The notes: generated by a model from the sequence alone, not told the origin. Shown: positions 10,587 to 23,235, counted from the stretch's first letter. The stretch is 64,000 nt of DNA from Crambe crambe (GCA_963924555.1 OZ004587.1:2232001-2296000); one strand, 5' to 3'. A program made the numbers and translations.

Positions 10587-11186
10587 CTACATTAAAAATA
10601 ATATTATAGTTTATTATAGCAGATATAGAACCAGATATGGGATATTTTATCTGGAGTTGTAAAGTCATAGATAGAGTCTCCTAACTGACCAGTGTGGTGA
10701 AAACATTCCTATAATTATATTCTGCATTAATAATGGAATTTTATCTTTTGCTAGCTCAATGAATTAGGTTGTGGTAGAAGCAGCATTCCTACCTTTACTA
10801 TAGTTTCACTTTGGCTATCATTGCTAGCTCTACAGCTACAGCTATTATGAATCCATGAAGGGACATGAAGGGGAATGAGCATACTTTTCGAATAATAATT
10901 GTGATATACTTGAGAAAAGGCTTGTAAAGTTTACAAGGTATGTACATACTTTAAAATGTACAGTCATGTGATGTAACATTCGGTACAACTCTGGGAACAA
11001 AACTTAATGGTGTAGCTATAAGTTTGACTTCAAACTCCAGACTAAGAGCTTTAAAATGATAACTCAGTTTTGAATTTTTACTCCTTATCTCAAGTACTAT
11101 CACATTTGTAGTTCTGTTAATCAGTTTTCTTTGTTATTATTATTATTTTGTTGTTGAAGAAGAGAATAACATTATAGCATACGTAC

Positions 11187-11561
11187 GTTGTTCAGGAATG
11201 CTTGGTGTTGTTGTTGTTGTTGTCATTGTCGTTGTGAAGCGATGAGTGTCACCACCAATAGTTGTTCTTGCTGAGTTGTTGGCTATTACACGATATTGGT
11301 AGGTAGTGCCTGGCACGAGATCACTCAATTCCACACTAAGGAAGAAGTTGTCTCGGGTGATATTTGGACCACTAGTGATTTGAGAACTGTTCATGTACGG
11401 GATACTGCATGAGCACGTGGACTCAAATGGTCTATACTGTACCACATAAGACTCAGGATCATATGTTATAGATGACACAAGCCACTGCACTGTTGAGCGA
11501 TTATCGAGTAAATATTCACTTGGTGTGTCCACATTCATGGGCATAATTGGATTGGAGGGAC
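11187..11561 (-). CDS. Ig/FN3 receptor gene, fibronectin III exon and stalk
   Basis: This 375-nt phase 1-1 exon has acceptor TTCTACAG and donor GTACGTATG. It encodes one FN3 domain: the tryptophan strand VQWLVSS, SYVVQYRPF, and the diagnostic LVPGTTYQYRV, in the usual FN3 order. N-glycosylation sequons (NRS, NSS, NIT, NNS) mark it as extracellular. It ends in a threonine run (TTTMTTTTTTPS), a typical juxtamembrane stalk leading to the transmembrane exon. FN3 exons in phase 1-1 are the classic shuffling unit of animal receptors. The ligand is unknown. Confidence 0.85.
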
Positions 11562-12582
11562 CTGTAGAATATTAAAAAAATTAGCTAACACTATGCCACT
11601 CCAAGTATAAAGGTTGCTTACTAATAATTACTGTGAGTGCATGAGCACTCTCTATAGCTATAATAGGGATAACCAAGAAAACAAAATGCTGCCAATCATG
11701 TTAGCTAACTCATGAAGCCTATAAGCACTCAAACTTCCAAAGAGGCACAATGCTACCTCTTTTTTTCAGTATCGGCAAGTGGTCCAATTGTCTAGCCATG
11801 GTACGTATCCTTTATAACAATGAAACTCACTATAATGCTAACCTCAGCACACACAATGTCTGCTGTTATACAGAGCTACTACATAAGAGCACATACAATG
11901 CAAAAGTTAACATATTGCATGTGCATGTAAAAATACTGCTTGGAAATATGATAGTACGATGCACTCTATAAAGGCAAGCATAATTATGTACATAGCAGTT
12001 ACATAGTAATGGCTGACCTGTAAAAGCTTCCAGCAACACACACATGGACATACATGCACTAGACTAGTACTGCAGAAGCACATAATTATGTAATAGCTAT
12101 AGCTAATTAAAGCACTCCAGCAGCTATGAGTTTCATTATGCTGTTGTTGTACACCACAGACACAGAACTCACTTGTATACGAGTAGGTAATGGTCAAGAC
12201 ACACAATAGTGAGCAAACATGTGTGCGCAACAAGCCTTCTTTCAAGAATAAGCCTTTATCCAAAAATTGCCTCAATTTAAAAACTGATAATTGTCTAGAC
12301 ATTGTTAAGGCTGAAATTGAAGCACTCTAATCGCTACTGGCTGTGTAGTCGATGTAACAGATACACACACACAATAATCCTTGCACATATATAGGCTGAG
12401 GGTTAACAACATGAGCAAAATGCATTTCAATTTTAGATCAGGATTTGTTATAAGCAACTAGCTACACCACATCAATAATACATGCATATGGGCTACTTAC
12501 GTATAACATTCAAGCATATATATCACAATACTAGGATCATAAGCATTTAAACATTAATAAGCATGCATTATCAATTACTTAC

Positions 12583-12933
12583 CAAAGATGGTTCGAGTTC
12601 GTGAAGAATTACTAGTGATAATATCAGGGGCTGGGGAGACATCCAGAGTCACTGTGCAGGTGTAAGTGTGGATTCCTGCTTCAGTGGCATTGATGGAAAG
12701 TACACTACTTCCACTGGTACTTGACTGACTGCCAGTAAAGATATCAGCAGAGATGTTGGAAGAAGATCCCCCTATGGTACGCTGCCAGCTAAAAACCCTT
12801 TGAAGATTAACTGAAGTGTCTTGAACAGTAATCATAGCAGAACAGTTGAAGGAGAAATTATTATAAGGAGCGATGTCCAGATAACGTTCAGCCACAGGAT
12901 ACACAGGATCCAAAGAAATGTCAATCGTTGGTT
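12583..12933 (-). CDS. Ig/FN3 receptor gene, second Ig-like exon
   Basis: A 351-nt phase 1-1 exon with acceptor AATTGTATAG and donor GTAAGTAAT. It encodes one Ig-like fold: FSFNCSA (first cysteine), VFSWQRT (core tryptophan), SVLSINATEAGIHTYTCTV (the D-x-G-x-Y-x-C strand, here E-AG-IHTYTC). Several N-x-S/T sequons are present. The cysteine spacing of about 60 residues suits a V/I-set domain. The next exon is about 1 kb downstream on the minus strand. The intron upstream of this exon is 12.6 kb and packed with mobile elements. Confidence 0.85.
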
Positions 12934-13137
12934 CTATACAATTTGAAAAGGTTATAGTGTTATGTGTAATAGATCAATAACATAATATAGGTTGTCCCAA
13001 CCCCACGCAACCCCTATTCCCCTTCCCTATGCATCTACCCATCCCAAAAATAAGAATAGAATGGCTGCATAGTTGGGCACATCAAACAGCATCATTCACT
13101 AGAAGTCGAGCACTACTGGCTATAGACTTAAGTACCA

Positions 13138-14100
13138 GAGAGAGCGGTATCTCTCTCTATGTAGGGATGACCCGGACGGCTGCACGCACCGCATATAGAC
13201 TAATACAAAAGTGAAATTCTAGTTCCCCATTTAGACTTAATAAAAGCTACTGTGAATGATTATCCAGCCTACTAGAGCCTACTACAAAGTGCAGACAAAG
13301 TTTCAGGACAAGGGAGCATACAAGCAGGTGTATTTGCTATCCAAGTAATAATATTACTCAGCTAGCTAAGCTAGCTCTAACTAGCCTAGTCTCGCATAGC
13401 CAGACCCTTTCCCGTTTTTTGCCACGAGGAGGGCACATGATGCAATTGTGCGCGAATGTTTCTAGCTAGCAAGCTACAGTGGATTGCAGGTTGCTTGACA
13501 CTTGTACTTCAGCCACCGAGGTCACATGGACCAATCAAATTTGTAGGCAATGATGTCCGCATGAATCTGATTGGTCCATGTGACCTGCTGGTTGCAGTAC
13601 TAGTGTCAAGCAACCTGCAATCCACTGTAGTAGCTAGCTTTTAGCACTCGCACACATAAAAAAGTGCTGACTAATAGACACGTGGGGTTCATCGATCACA
13701 CTTAGATTCACCAATCCATCTACCAGTAGACTCTATTTCAGATTCATCTGCATCACCTCCAAGTATAGCTCAACACTAACACTTCACCTTGACTCGCTGA
13801 TAAATAATCATTGGGCTGCTATGCTATTGGAGAACTACTCTTGTTTCATCTATCCCTGCATAGCTACACATAGAAGAATGAACTCTATACATAAAACCAT
13901 AAAAGAGAGGGAAAAAAAGACCAGAAACAAGGGGGAAAACATTTTTGTGAAATGAAAAAAAGATGTAGGGATGACCACTGCTCAAAAAAGTAAGGAAACA
14001 AGAAGGATGGAAATGGGATCAATCTTTGTTCTGTATATCCAGCCAACAATCCCTACATTACTGCACTATAATCTGAAGCTACCCGACGTATATGAAACCC
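13138..14100 (+). mobile_element. Element A, copy 2, with an inserted palindrome
   Basis: Hairpin-like AGAGAGCGGTATCTCTCTC and GTAGGGATGACC (13161) head the element, and the body matches copy 1. It ends in the first arm of the P1 palindrome (GTAGGGAT at about 13964, ATCCCTAC at 14049); the second arm is missing. At about 13385-13670 a different sequence interrupts it. This contains a palindrome at 13455-13645 whose arms share CAGTGGATTGCAGGTTGC and GGTCACATGGACCAATCA. Confidence 0.65.
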
Positions 14101-14529
14101 CCTTCTGCAACAATAGTGTAACTAGAGTTCCATAGTAGAATAGCTATAGAGCATAATTATTAACAATACCATTCGTGAGATATTGATTCGGGATGGTTAG
14201 ATGGTTGACTATATAAATAGTTGGAGAGACTATTTCAGTCAACTTTGGAGTTGAGCCAAATAAATAATAGATTCAAGATCGAGTAGTCAACATACAATAC
14301 AGTACAGCTATGTAGCTAGCTGCAATGCTGAGTGCACACAGCAATACGAATAACTGTGGCTACTAATTATTTCATTCTGCCAGAGAGGGAGGCTACAATT
14401 CGAGAGAGGCCACTGAATCAATTTAATGGGGGCGGCAATTATTATTATTAATGATTAAAATTATAAATTATTGTTGAATTATTATAGCTAGTTACTAGTC
14501 ATCCTCTTTTTTTTAAGGTCTTAGCAGCT

Positions 14530-14829
14530 TCACAAGTCATTGATGGCTTTTGGCTTTCTAGAAAGCATGTAAACGCATGGAACTTCCAAGCCAATGCCAA
14601 ACTTTCTGTGTCCAGTTTGTACATTCAATGGAGCCACCATGTCTGAGGAAGTAGTAAAAGGTCCTGGAAGTTCTCGAGTGTAAAGAATGTGGCCTACTAT
14701 GATTCCTCCCTTTCTGACGGCAACTGCATATTGGTTGTGTTCATTTTCTTCTTCCACTCCAGCAGCTAAAGTCTCTCCAATTAACAGAGTCCAGATGAAC
14801 ATGTGTATACACGTGATGACCACAAACAA
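14530..14829 (-). pseudogene. HIRAN-like domain fragment
   Basis: The 99-residue frame contains EEENEHNQYAVAVRKGGIIV, GHILYTRELPGP and GLEVPCVYMLSRK. The pattern E-x-N-x2-D/N-x-YAVAV...VGH-(x)-REL matches HIRAN-type domains, which in other proteins bind DNA ends. I judge it a fragment: the body of a larger protein is not seen around it, and it lies between termini of a mobile element. A second, shorter copy of the C-terminal part (GVGLELKPKAIN) is found at about 41015-41090 on the plus strand. Confidence 0.45.
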
Positions 14830-14997
14830 TGCTGTCTACCATGATTTCTCATCAATCATACTTTTACAGCTAACTAGCTAGCTGGCACATGTGCTATATG
14901 CGCGTGCATCCATGTATTGATTCATCATGTGCATGCATTTTTTTATGGTGAAATCAAATTCTACAACAGCATACAACATGATCATGTAGATGGGGCT

Positions 14998-15775
14998 ATA
15001 TTTCATCATCTTCATCTTCATCATCTCCATCATTATTGAAGATGACTTCATTCTCTTCCAACTCTTCCTCATCTACTGAAACATCTGCAAATGGAACTTC
15101 TTTTTCTCCACTGCCAACTGATTGTGGTGCCAAGAGGGTATCCTGATCTCAGCTTTTACTGCTGCAGCAATTCCATCCTCTTTGATGCAGTGGATTTCAT
15201 TATCTTCACTGCCATCAATGTTTACTGAAATCCCACAAGATCTAAAAGAATTCTGCTTTCTTCACTCACTCCAGGCAGAGAAGTTTGTTGGGAGTACGAA
15301 CATTTCTTACTTTCGTGTATGTTTTCTGGCCATTCAGCATCCAATCCCTATGCAGAGCTTTGTAAGCAGCCTTGAATGGTTTATTCCAACTCATGTCAGC
15401 AGCCTGGATGTGACCAGTAAGACCACCAGGGATTATAGCTGTGTCCGAGTTAGTCTGCTTCCTCACCACATTCTTTATACTGTCCATAATATGACACTTG
15501 TATGCATCCCAAATAAGAAGTCGCTGTCCAAAGTTCAGTGTTCCCCAACCACGTTTCAACGAGTCTTTTGTCAGTTCTTTTCATTCATTCCTGCTATATG
15601 CCACGACCACTCCAGAGACACCTACGTATTTTTCTTCCTACGATTCTATTTGTCTCCTTCTCGGAAAACTCAACCGCTTTAAACTTGAAAGCTGCATTGA
15701 ACGATCGCTTTTTGGGAGCTTCAGCAATAAAAAATCTAAGCTTGCAGCTATGCTAGCAGGCCACATGTTTGCGCA
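14998..15775 (-). pseudogene. Internally deleted pogo/CENP-B-like transposase
   Basis: The N-terminal part (about 15775-15600, minus) reads KKRSFNAAFKFKAVEFSEK, the start of the brinker/CENP-B-type DNA-binding domain. The frame then jumps to the C-terminal half of the DDE domain at 15266-15559: RLLIWDAYKCHI (second acidic residue), AIIPGGLTGHIQAADMSWNK (third acidic region), FKAAYKALHRDWM. The tail at about 15000-15200 is acidic (VDEEELEENEV, DDEDEDDEI). The first catalytic Asp region is deleted, so the protein is inactive. Confidence 0.7.
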
Positions 15776-16942
15776 CGTCATACAGGAGGAGGCTCTTAAT
15801 TCGAGTTTAGCCAAGAAGTACGTACTATTTGAGAGAGGCTACTAAACGGGGGCGGCATCTGATCACGGAAATTCGGTATATGTGCATGCGCATTATCAAA
15901 ATATGTGGTTTCCAATAATTAACTTAGTATATTACTTTGCCCTGTAGTGTCTCCTTTCTTTCAAGTAGAAGTATCGTTGTTGATAGAATTTGGATTGGAT
16001 TTATCAAGAAATCTGCTTGCCATATTTCTGATATGGCAAACTCCCTGGTCATGAAACTTGTTCTGCACTTTGTAGTGGGCTCTAGTAGGATTAACTAACT
16101 GGAATTTGGCTAGCTACTTTGAATGAGCTAGCTAGCTAAGCCATAGCTATTAATAGCCTTGCTTTTGCTCACAGTAGTGGATCCAAGTAGGGGCATGTGC
16201 CAAGTGCGGTCAAGCAAGCACAAATTTTTGAATGCCAGCTGCATTTCCAAAGTTTTTTTCTCTTCATAAAAAGCATATAGAGCTTTTAAAACACCTTTTT
16301 CCCAATATGCCTCATGCAAATAGCATAAGCATGGAAGCATGCATAGCTAGCTAGCTGATGCAGCACATGCTGTCAAGTGTTATTATGTAAGCTTAAGTGC
16401 ATGCCACACACGTGGTACAATATGAGATGAGCGCATTAGATGGCTAAGAGGAAAGATCAGCTTAGCCATCCCTACTTTTTTTGGTTTGTTTCAAGGGCCA
16501 ACTGTATACCAAGTAGAATTTGCTAAAATATTTCGTCACATGTATAAGCTGTGCAAGAGGTAAGGTTTCCATCTATCCGGCTAGCCAGCTACATAGCTAG
16601 CTGCTAGTTCATGTTCGAAGAACGGCAACTAAAGCCTAGTCTGGTGAGCTCGAAGCATGAGGGTCTGTAATACTTTGAGTTGTTCCTTTAGCAGAAAATC
16701 TCATTAAATTATGTACCGGTATTATGAGACATTATGATGTCATGGCATTGAATGACCTATTGATATTTCTCGATGGTTACAGCTACAACTAAGTGGAAGA
16801 AGCAGCTAACCATGCTGCTGGAAGTTGGGTTATCAAGATTGAAGGAAGCGATTCTGACAGCATTCCTGTCTGGTTTTTGTCGTTTTTTTCCACAGGATAT
16901 GGGAAAGGCTTATGCATTGATGTTTTCAATAAATTTTTGATG

Positions 16943-17196
16943 TAGTCTCACGGGCCAGACTCGATTCTTTCCTTTTTCTTGATGTACCATGACGAAACAT
17001 AAACAGCTGGCCAATAAAAAATTAACCGCTACTGTGACGTATAGTGATGTTTAAAAATTCCCACGCTGTTTCTGCGCATGTCCGCCACGATTTTTGTGGC
17101 ATAGTACAAACGAAAAGTCCAATGCAGTTTGGCCAGACTCTTTCTTTCCCCCGCCCCCAAGAAAAAGGAAAGAATCGAGTCTGGCCCACGAGACTA
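16943..17196. mobile_element. MITE with TAGTCTC termini and 9-bp duplication
   Basis: Inverted ends TAGTCTCACGGGCCAGACTC and GAGTCTGGCCCACGAGACTA extend to about 38 bp. The flanks TTTTTGATG and TTTTTGACG are a 9-bp duplication with one mismatch. The 254-bp length and lack of coding make it a Mutator-type MITE candidate. Confidence 0.75.
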
Positions 17197-18003
17197 TTTT
17201 TGACGCATGTGCGTTGGGGAACAATTCGAAGTATTATAATTATGATACCAGACCCTCGCGCTTTGCTCTCGGGGCTGTGGCCAGGCTAACTAAAACCTAT
17301 GGAAGAGCAACAAGGTATGAGCAACAAGGTACTGAAGATAGCACAGATAATAGCTTTGTTGGAAAGCCCATCTTAGTTGTTGGTGATTTTTCCACGACTC
17401 TCTACTGTTGGACTCTCTGCGCATGAAGCTTTTATGGCTGACTAGCTAGTTTTAGTGCTATATTCGTAAGCTCTAGAACTATCTCCTGGCATGTGTGAAT
17501 TGGGAAAGGGTCGCCGATATAACACGTTGGTATGTGACGTCTAATTACATAGCTACGTACGTACGTACGTAGCTAAGAAAAAAATGGCGTTCCACTCCAC
17601 TGGCCTTACTGAACTACAATCGTTTGCTGAGCAATGGCTAAGAAACGTGATTCCGACTCTTTTATGACAGTAGTAAGTACTGAGATGGGAAGAATGAAGC
17701 TCTAGAGTGCATGTAAGAGCAGAAACATTACACTATTTATTTAGTTTCATATTTGTATGTAATTTTGTTTTTTTTTGTTTTGTTTTTCAAGTGTTGACCA
17801 CATATCAAGTAGAAAAAAGCAGGTAATAAGAGTTTACTTCATATTTACAATGTCTGCTTTTTTTTACATTACAGATGTGTCAAGCTGTCAAGGCAATAAT
17901 TATTTTAATCATTAAAAATATTATTTTGCTAGTAAGTAAACAGGTGAAAGGTCAGGAAGCACAACTCTACTCTCTCACTAGTGTCCCAAGTCACAGATTA
18001 TTG

Positions 18004-18432
18004 AAGCTGGAAGGCCATAACCTGATAAAAGATAGGAAACATTTCCATATGAAGCTGGAAGGCCATAACCTGATAAAAGATAGGAAATATTTCCATAATA
18101 CAAGCAGCTGATTATGACCTAGCTGCTTTTTGTCAGCTATTAATACGGATGATAGTTAGATACTCACCTGAACCACATAATGCCTGTACAAGTCTCATCT
18201 CTGTCTGCAATCAAGGCTTGCCGCTACAGGAGAAAGCTAAAGAACTCTGCTTGCATGTGTCCTTAGATTGATCGTCAACATGGAGACAGTGGTACAAATT
18301 ACAATTACCGATGATAGTAAAGCTGACTAGATACTCACCTGAACCTGCTAATACACACTGCTTGGCAGAGTCTCATCTCTGTCTGCAATCAAGGCTAGCC
18401 GCTACAGGAGAAAGCTAAAGAACTCTGCTAGA
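18004..18432. repeat. Two local tandem duplications
   Basis: A 48-bp unit (GAAGCTGGAAGGCCATAACC...) is doubled at about 18004-18100. A second unit with period of about 166 bp (TACTCACCTGAACC ... GAGAAAGCTAAAGAACTCTG) is doubled at about 18162-18432. The units contain AGGTGAGTA donors on the minus strand but no sensible exon beside them. Confidence 0.6.
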
Positions 18433-19059
18433 GTTAGGCGCTCTAAGTTAATAGCATGAAGAAGGACGAAGTTGCTTTAGAAATCTGTGATGGCAGCGAA
18501 GCACTGAGGTACTCAGGGAAGAAACGCACTTTGATTATTTATTTAGATTTATACATTACATATTTTTTCTACTTGGTATGTAATTTTTGGAGCGAATATT
18601 TTTCCGAAGTACCAGCACACCAGACACCAAGTCACCAGACATCACTAATTCAGCTATAGCTAATAAGGTAGACTTGATCGAAATATGCTATCGTCAAGAA
18701 GCCTTCCCTGCAAGTAAAAATTACTAGTAGATCATTATAATGATTCTTCAAGAAGTCATGGAACTTAACAAAGATAATGCAACCATGAATGGTTTGATGT
18801 TCCTTTTTTGGCTTACTCAGAGGCTAGCATGTATCCTCTTTCGTACTAGTTGTGAAAATAAAAGAGCCTCTAGACCCCACTACCTAATCTAATATCAAAA
18901 CCATACACTAACTGGAAAGATTGAAAGTTATACACTTTGAAGCATAAGCACATCTTCATTATCATCTCTGGCCTCTAAGATGTAATTCCTTGCCTACAAC
19001 AATATTCCATGCATTTGATGATAGAAGTACGGACAGTGTGATTTCTTGTTACTAGTTGC

Positions 19060-19800
19060 AGACTTTCAGGAATTGTTGAGCTATACTTGGAGGTCGAAGA
19101 TGCTGAAATAGAGTCTACCGGTAGATGGATTGGTGAATCTAAAATCCCCGAGTTGATACAGTAGTCTATGATCATTATCTAGAGCTAGCTAGCTGAGTAA
19201 TATTATAATTTCGAATAATTGGATATCAAATACATGCGCATGTGTACATATTATAGAAAAGCTTCCAATAATTAAATTAGTTGAGTGCTGTGCTCCGTAG
19301 TGTCTCCTTTTTCGACTCTTTCAAGGATCAACGAGTAGAAAAGATCGTAGTTGGTAGAATTTGGAGTGGATTTATCCAGAAATCATAGCTGTAGTTCGAG
19401 AGATATGGTTGTCTAAGAAGAATAATCAGAGAGTGTGCGAGCACTCTCTAAGTAGGGATGGCAGGTCAAAGTCCATAGGACTGTATAAACTAAAAACTCT
19501 TCTTTCTCTTCTACCCTTACTCTACAGGTTCTCAGAAGGCTACAGTGAATCATTACATCTACAAAGAAGAGAGGAAAGTGTTCAAAGACCTAAAATTCAT
19601 TCGCTAACATACGAAAAAAAAAAAGACATCTAAAATTGACTTTTGTTCAGTTTGTTCATAATAATAATGATAATAATAATAATTAACAAATCAGCGTACT
19701 GACTTACTGGCTGCAGCTATGACATTGAAATTGTTGCGATCTACTCTAGCGTTACTTCCAGGCGTGCCTTTTGCTATTTGTTAAAACTTTACTCCAGAAA
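19060..19800 (+). repeat. Element A fragment abutting hairpin element (HPE) copy 1
   Basis: 19060-19420 is a body fragment of element A. At 19427 a new element starts: hairpin (GAGAGTGTGCGAGCACTCTC), GTAGGGATGGCAGG, then a body with CTCTTCTTTCTCTTCTACCC, AAAATTGACTTTTGTTC and an (AAT)n run. The same sequence recurs at 45867, 46096 and 56021. Confidence 0.65.
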
Positions 19801-20589
19801 AAAGGCACGATTACTATATAGCCTATACTCCATATAATGCACACTCTGTGCTGCCGACCATTACCTACTTCATCTAGGCTATACTACAAGGTGAGTTGAT
19901 TAGAACTTAGAACAGCATAAATCTCAGATAGCTGGAGTATCTTTAGTTACAAGTCTACGACGGCTTTATGCATTATTACCTGCATGCTTAATCATATCTG
20001 TGCAGTTCTCCAAGCAGTATATTTTTACATCCGAAAATTCAAAATGAGAATGTGGAGTCTGTAGTACAGACACTGCTAACTAGCTCAACAGTATTGAATG
20101 CTTTATAGATTAAAATATCTCTGCTCAATATCCACAAACACACACATAGTGTGCGCAGAGGGTTAGCACTTCAGTGCTTTTCATTATAGCACTGCTCATC
20201 CCCCATACTCTCCTCCCTCAAGCAAGACAACCAAATCTCAGCAGCCATTATATAAATGTAATGATTAGTTTAGCTAGTTATTCTGATCAGAAAGTATTCT
20301 ACAATAAAGCTTTTATGCTGCAGTCACTCCTTCAAGGTGGTCATACTCTCCTCCCTCAAGACAACAGGCTACAAAGAACAAAAATAAATTCATTGCAAAA
20401 TACCCTGAAAGTGTTCAATGGATTGTCATAGCTATAGCTAAATTACAAAGGAAAAAAATGAAAATAGTGAAATTTCTTATAAATAAACCTGTTAAGTAGG
20501 GATGGCCCCCAAAATTTATCACTGCAGCATCATATCAAAATCTAGCTAGATTATGTACTTTGACTGCAGCATTGATTATGTATTTTGAT

Positions 20590-21561
20590 CAGTGGTGGAT
20601 CTAGGAGAAGTGGATCTACTGAGGAGAAGGCACATCCCCCCCCCCCTTTTGGTGTGGCCACTTATAAGAATAAGAATTACGGTCTTCATCATAAAAAGTT
20701 CCCGTTGCATTGCCGTACAACGTCGGTAGAACGCTCAAGCTTTGTGAAAAAACCGTGTGCGAACGCTTTATCAACGCAAAGCAGGCGTTATAGCGCTTTG
20801 CGTTGAACGGCCCAATTAAACATAGATCTAGTTGAGTTCGAAATTACTGAACGTTTTTACGGTATGAAAGCAGCAGCAATTCCAGCAAAAACGTTCATCA
20901 ACAGATCGACAGCGAAGGCAGTCTCTGAGGAAGGCCTTGAGCTTGACTCGTGCATGCTAGTGGTGGTACAATTTCTTCTGCCTTCATTATGTCTGTAAAG
21001 TTTCATAGCTAGCTGTAAGTGCAGAGCTAGCTAGCTCTATAGTGCCAACATAAGCTAGTCAGCCTAGAGAGATAGCTAGTCAGCCTAGAGAGATAGCTAC
21101 GTAAGGCTGGCTCGTGAGACCAGCTAGTTTTTAAGCTTTAGCTACATAGGGTTATGTTTTGTAACAACGTTTTTTCACCTACGTACGTACATAGCTATGT
21201 TTCTTACCGTTTCTTTGTGAACGTTGAACCGTGGGCACAGGCGTGCAACGCTTGATGTTAACGGCGTAGAAAATTAAACGCACGGGTGACGGTGTAGAAA
21301 CTACAACGGTCAAGGCGTTCAACGCCAGTCTTACGTGGACAGAACGGGAACTTTTTTTTGCGGCCTACCGTAGCTACAGTGGTGCATGACAGTTTGCAAG
21401 TTAGCTGCAGACTGGCTAAGTATCAAGTGGGCACAGTTTCCCTAAAAAGGGTGTAGTTAGGCAAAGTGGGCATGGTCGGGTTAATTTTTTTTCCACGTGC
21501 AAGCGCGCATATATTAGCCCTAGCCCCCCCCCCCCTTCTAAAAATCCTGGATCCACCACTG
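20590..21561. mobile_element. Non-autonomous hAT-like element, 5-bp duplication
   Basis: The ends CAGTGGTGGATCTAGGA and TCCTGGATCCACCACTG are inverted. TTGAT flanks both sides exactly. The terminus resembles that of the hAT-type element at 32884-35816 (CAGGGGCGGATCTAG), which also has a 5-bp duplication. The interior has no coding frame but repeats AACG-rich blocks such as AACGGTCAAGGCGTTCAACG. Confidence 0.7.
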
Positions 21562-21770
21562 TTGATTGCTTAGCTAGCTATCTATTCTGGTCAGATGGCC
21601 ACTCCTTAGTATAGATGCTCATCCTACATGGCTGTACATTAGCTATAGTCTGCTCACTTTATCATGCCAGTGTGTGCACCTCCAACTACACAAATTTTGT
21701 TAATAATCTTCCACATCCAGTGCTACGTACTTACAAAAGTTTTTAAAAAAAAAAGGTTATATCTATATAA

Positions 21771-22285
21771 TAGCTAATTACAAAGAAAAAGAATGGAAAC
21801 AAGTGAGCGCAAAAAATTTCTTCTAAATAAAAAGTGAAGTAGGGATAGCCATAAAATTCAGCTGCATTCCTATCACTCCTAGCCCTCCTAATTTCAATAA
21901 CCACGCCTCCCAACTTAAATCCCTACTCTTCACTCCCCCTTCAGCAATAAGTTAGTCAAGTAACCCCTACCCGTACCCATCACCAAACTCAAGAATCACA
22001 GCAATAATATTATTACAAAACTACTATTCCTACTTCACTCCTAGGCCTCCTTAGGAGTGAAGTAGGAATAGTAATAATATTATTGCTGTGATTCTTGAGT
22101 TTGGTGATGGGTACGGGTAGGGGTTACTTGACTAACTTATTGCTGAAGGGGGAGTGAAGAGTAGGGATTTAAGTTGGGAGGCGTGGTTATTGAAATTAGG
22201 AGGGCTAGGAGTGATAGGAATGCAGCTGAATTTTATGGCTATCCCTACTTCACTTTTTATTTAAAAGAAATTTTTTGCACTCATA
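21771..22285. repeat. Large near-perfect palindrome (P2), arms about 230 bp
   Basis: The arms meet at CACTCCTAGGCCTCCTTAGGAG (centre about 22050) and match base for base over most of their length, except for an 8-nt ACAAAACT present only in the left arm. Each arm contains an outer cap (CAAAAAATTTCTTCTAAATA...GTAGGGATAGCC) and an inner ATCCCTAC. Minus- and plus-strand frames through it are products of the symmetry. The partial second copy is at 58480-58820. Confidence 0.85.
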
Positions 22286-22289
22286 AGAA

Positions 22290-22980
22290 TAATAATAATA
22301 AGGGAAAAATCATTTCCACTGCTCAAAAAAGTAAGGAAACAAGAAGGATGGAAATGGGATCAGTCTTTGTTCTGTATATCCAGCCAACAATCCCTACATA
22401 TACGTGGGTAGCTTCAGATTATAGTGTAGTAATGTATGTATATGTAGGGATTGTTGGCTGGATATACAGAACAAAGACTGATCCCATTTCCATCCTTCTT
22501 GTTTCCTTACTATTTTGAGCAGTGGTCATCCTTACATCTTTTTTCATTTCAAGAAATGATTTATCCCTTACTTGTTCCTGGTCTTTTTTCCTCTCTTTTA
22601 TGGTTTTAGCTATGTATAGAGTTCATTCTTCTATGTGTATGCAGGACAGATGAAAGAAGAATAGTTCTCCAATAGAGAGGTCGAAGATGCTGAAATCGAG
22701 TCTACCGGTAGATGGATTGGTGAATCTAAATCCCCGAGTTGATGCAGCAGTGTACCATCATTATCTAGAGCTAGCTAGCTAAATCATTGGCCAGCCGTCT
22801 GCATCATCCCTACATAGAGAGAGCTACCGCTCTACAAGTGAGGGAAAAAACATTTCCTAGAAATGAAAAAAATGACCATTGCTCAAAAACGTAAGGAAAC
22901 AAGGGTAGGGATGAAGGAATCTACCTTTGTTCTGTATATCCAGCCAACAATCCCTACATATACGTATGTTCATTACTGCA
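22290..22980. repeat. P1 palindrome plus element A pieces
   Basis: 22310-22535 is a P1 palindrome (CAGCCAACAATCCCTACATA...TGTAGGGATTGTTGGCTG), directly beside P2. 22680-22800 is element A body. 22805-22850 has GTCATCCCTAC with a worn hairpin. 22855-22965 is a single P1 arm. Confidence 0.65.
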
Positions 22981-23009
22981 CTATAATCTGAAACTACCTA
23001 CCACTATAA

Positions 23010-23235
23010 TAAGTACCAAGCTACGAGCTAACTATTCCTACTTCACTCCCATTGTAGGCCAAGATGATATAATTATGATATAATGATGATAGATGATATA
23101 AAGGGAATGAAGTAGCTCGTATTATTGGTGAAGGGTAAGGGGTTACTTGACTGAATTTTCATTCCCTTGTTGCTGAACTTTTTTGAACTGCACACAGCCA
23201 TCCCTACTTCTCCTTTTATTTAGAATAAATATTTT
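23010..23235. repeat. P3 palindrome-type element, copy 1
   Basis: A core inverted pair (GCTACGAGCTAACTATTCCT / AGTAGCTCGTA) is followed by GGTAAGGGGTTACTTGA, TTGCTGAACTTTTTTGAAC, CAGCCATCCCTAC and an AAATAAA cap. Other copies lie at 40130-40400 and 61530-61715. Confidence 0.6.

Larger units (their letters stand above)
14370..15880 (-). mobile_element. Composite pogo-like element carrying a HIRAN-like frame
   Basis: The ends contain inverted GGCTACTAA / GAGAGGCTACTAA blocks and the words GGGGGCGGCA and TCTGATC(A/G)C. A much shorter relative in the opposite orientation (40785-41225) has the same two ends and the same HIRAN-like piece. This indicates that the transposase fragment and the HIRAN-like frame travel as one unit. 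Confidence 0.5.

Noticed and set aside
14530-14829. Host secreted protein, because the frame begins with a hydrophobic stretch
   Set aside because: The hydrophobic start (MFVVITCIHMFIWTLLIG) precedes a HIRAN-like domain, a nuclear DNA-binding type, and the segment lies within a duplicated mobile element; the start is likely fortuitous.
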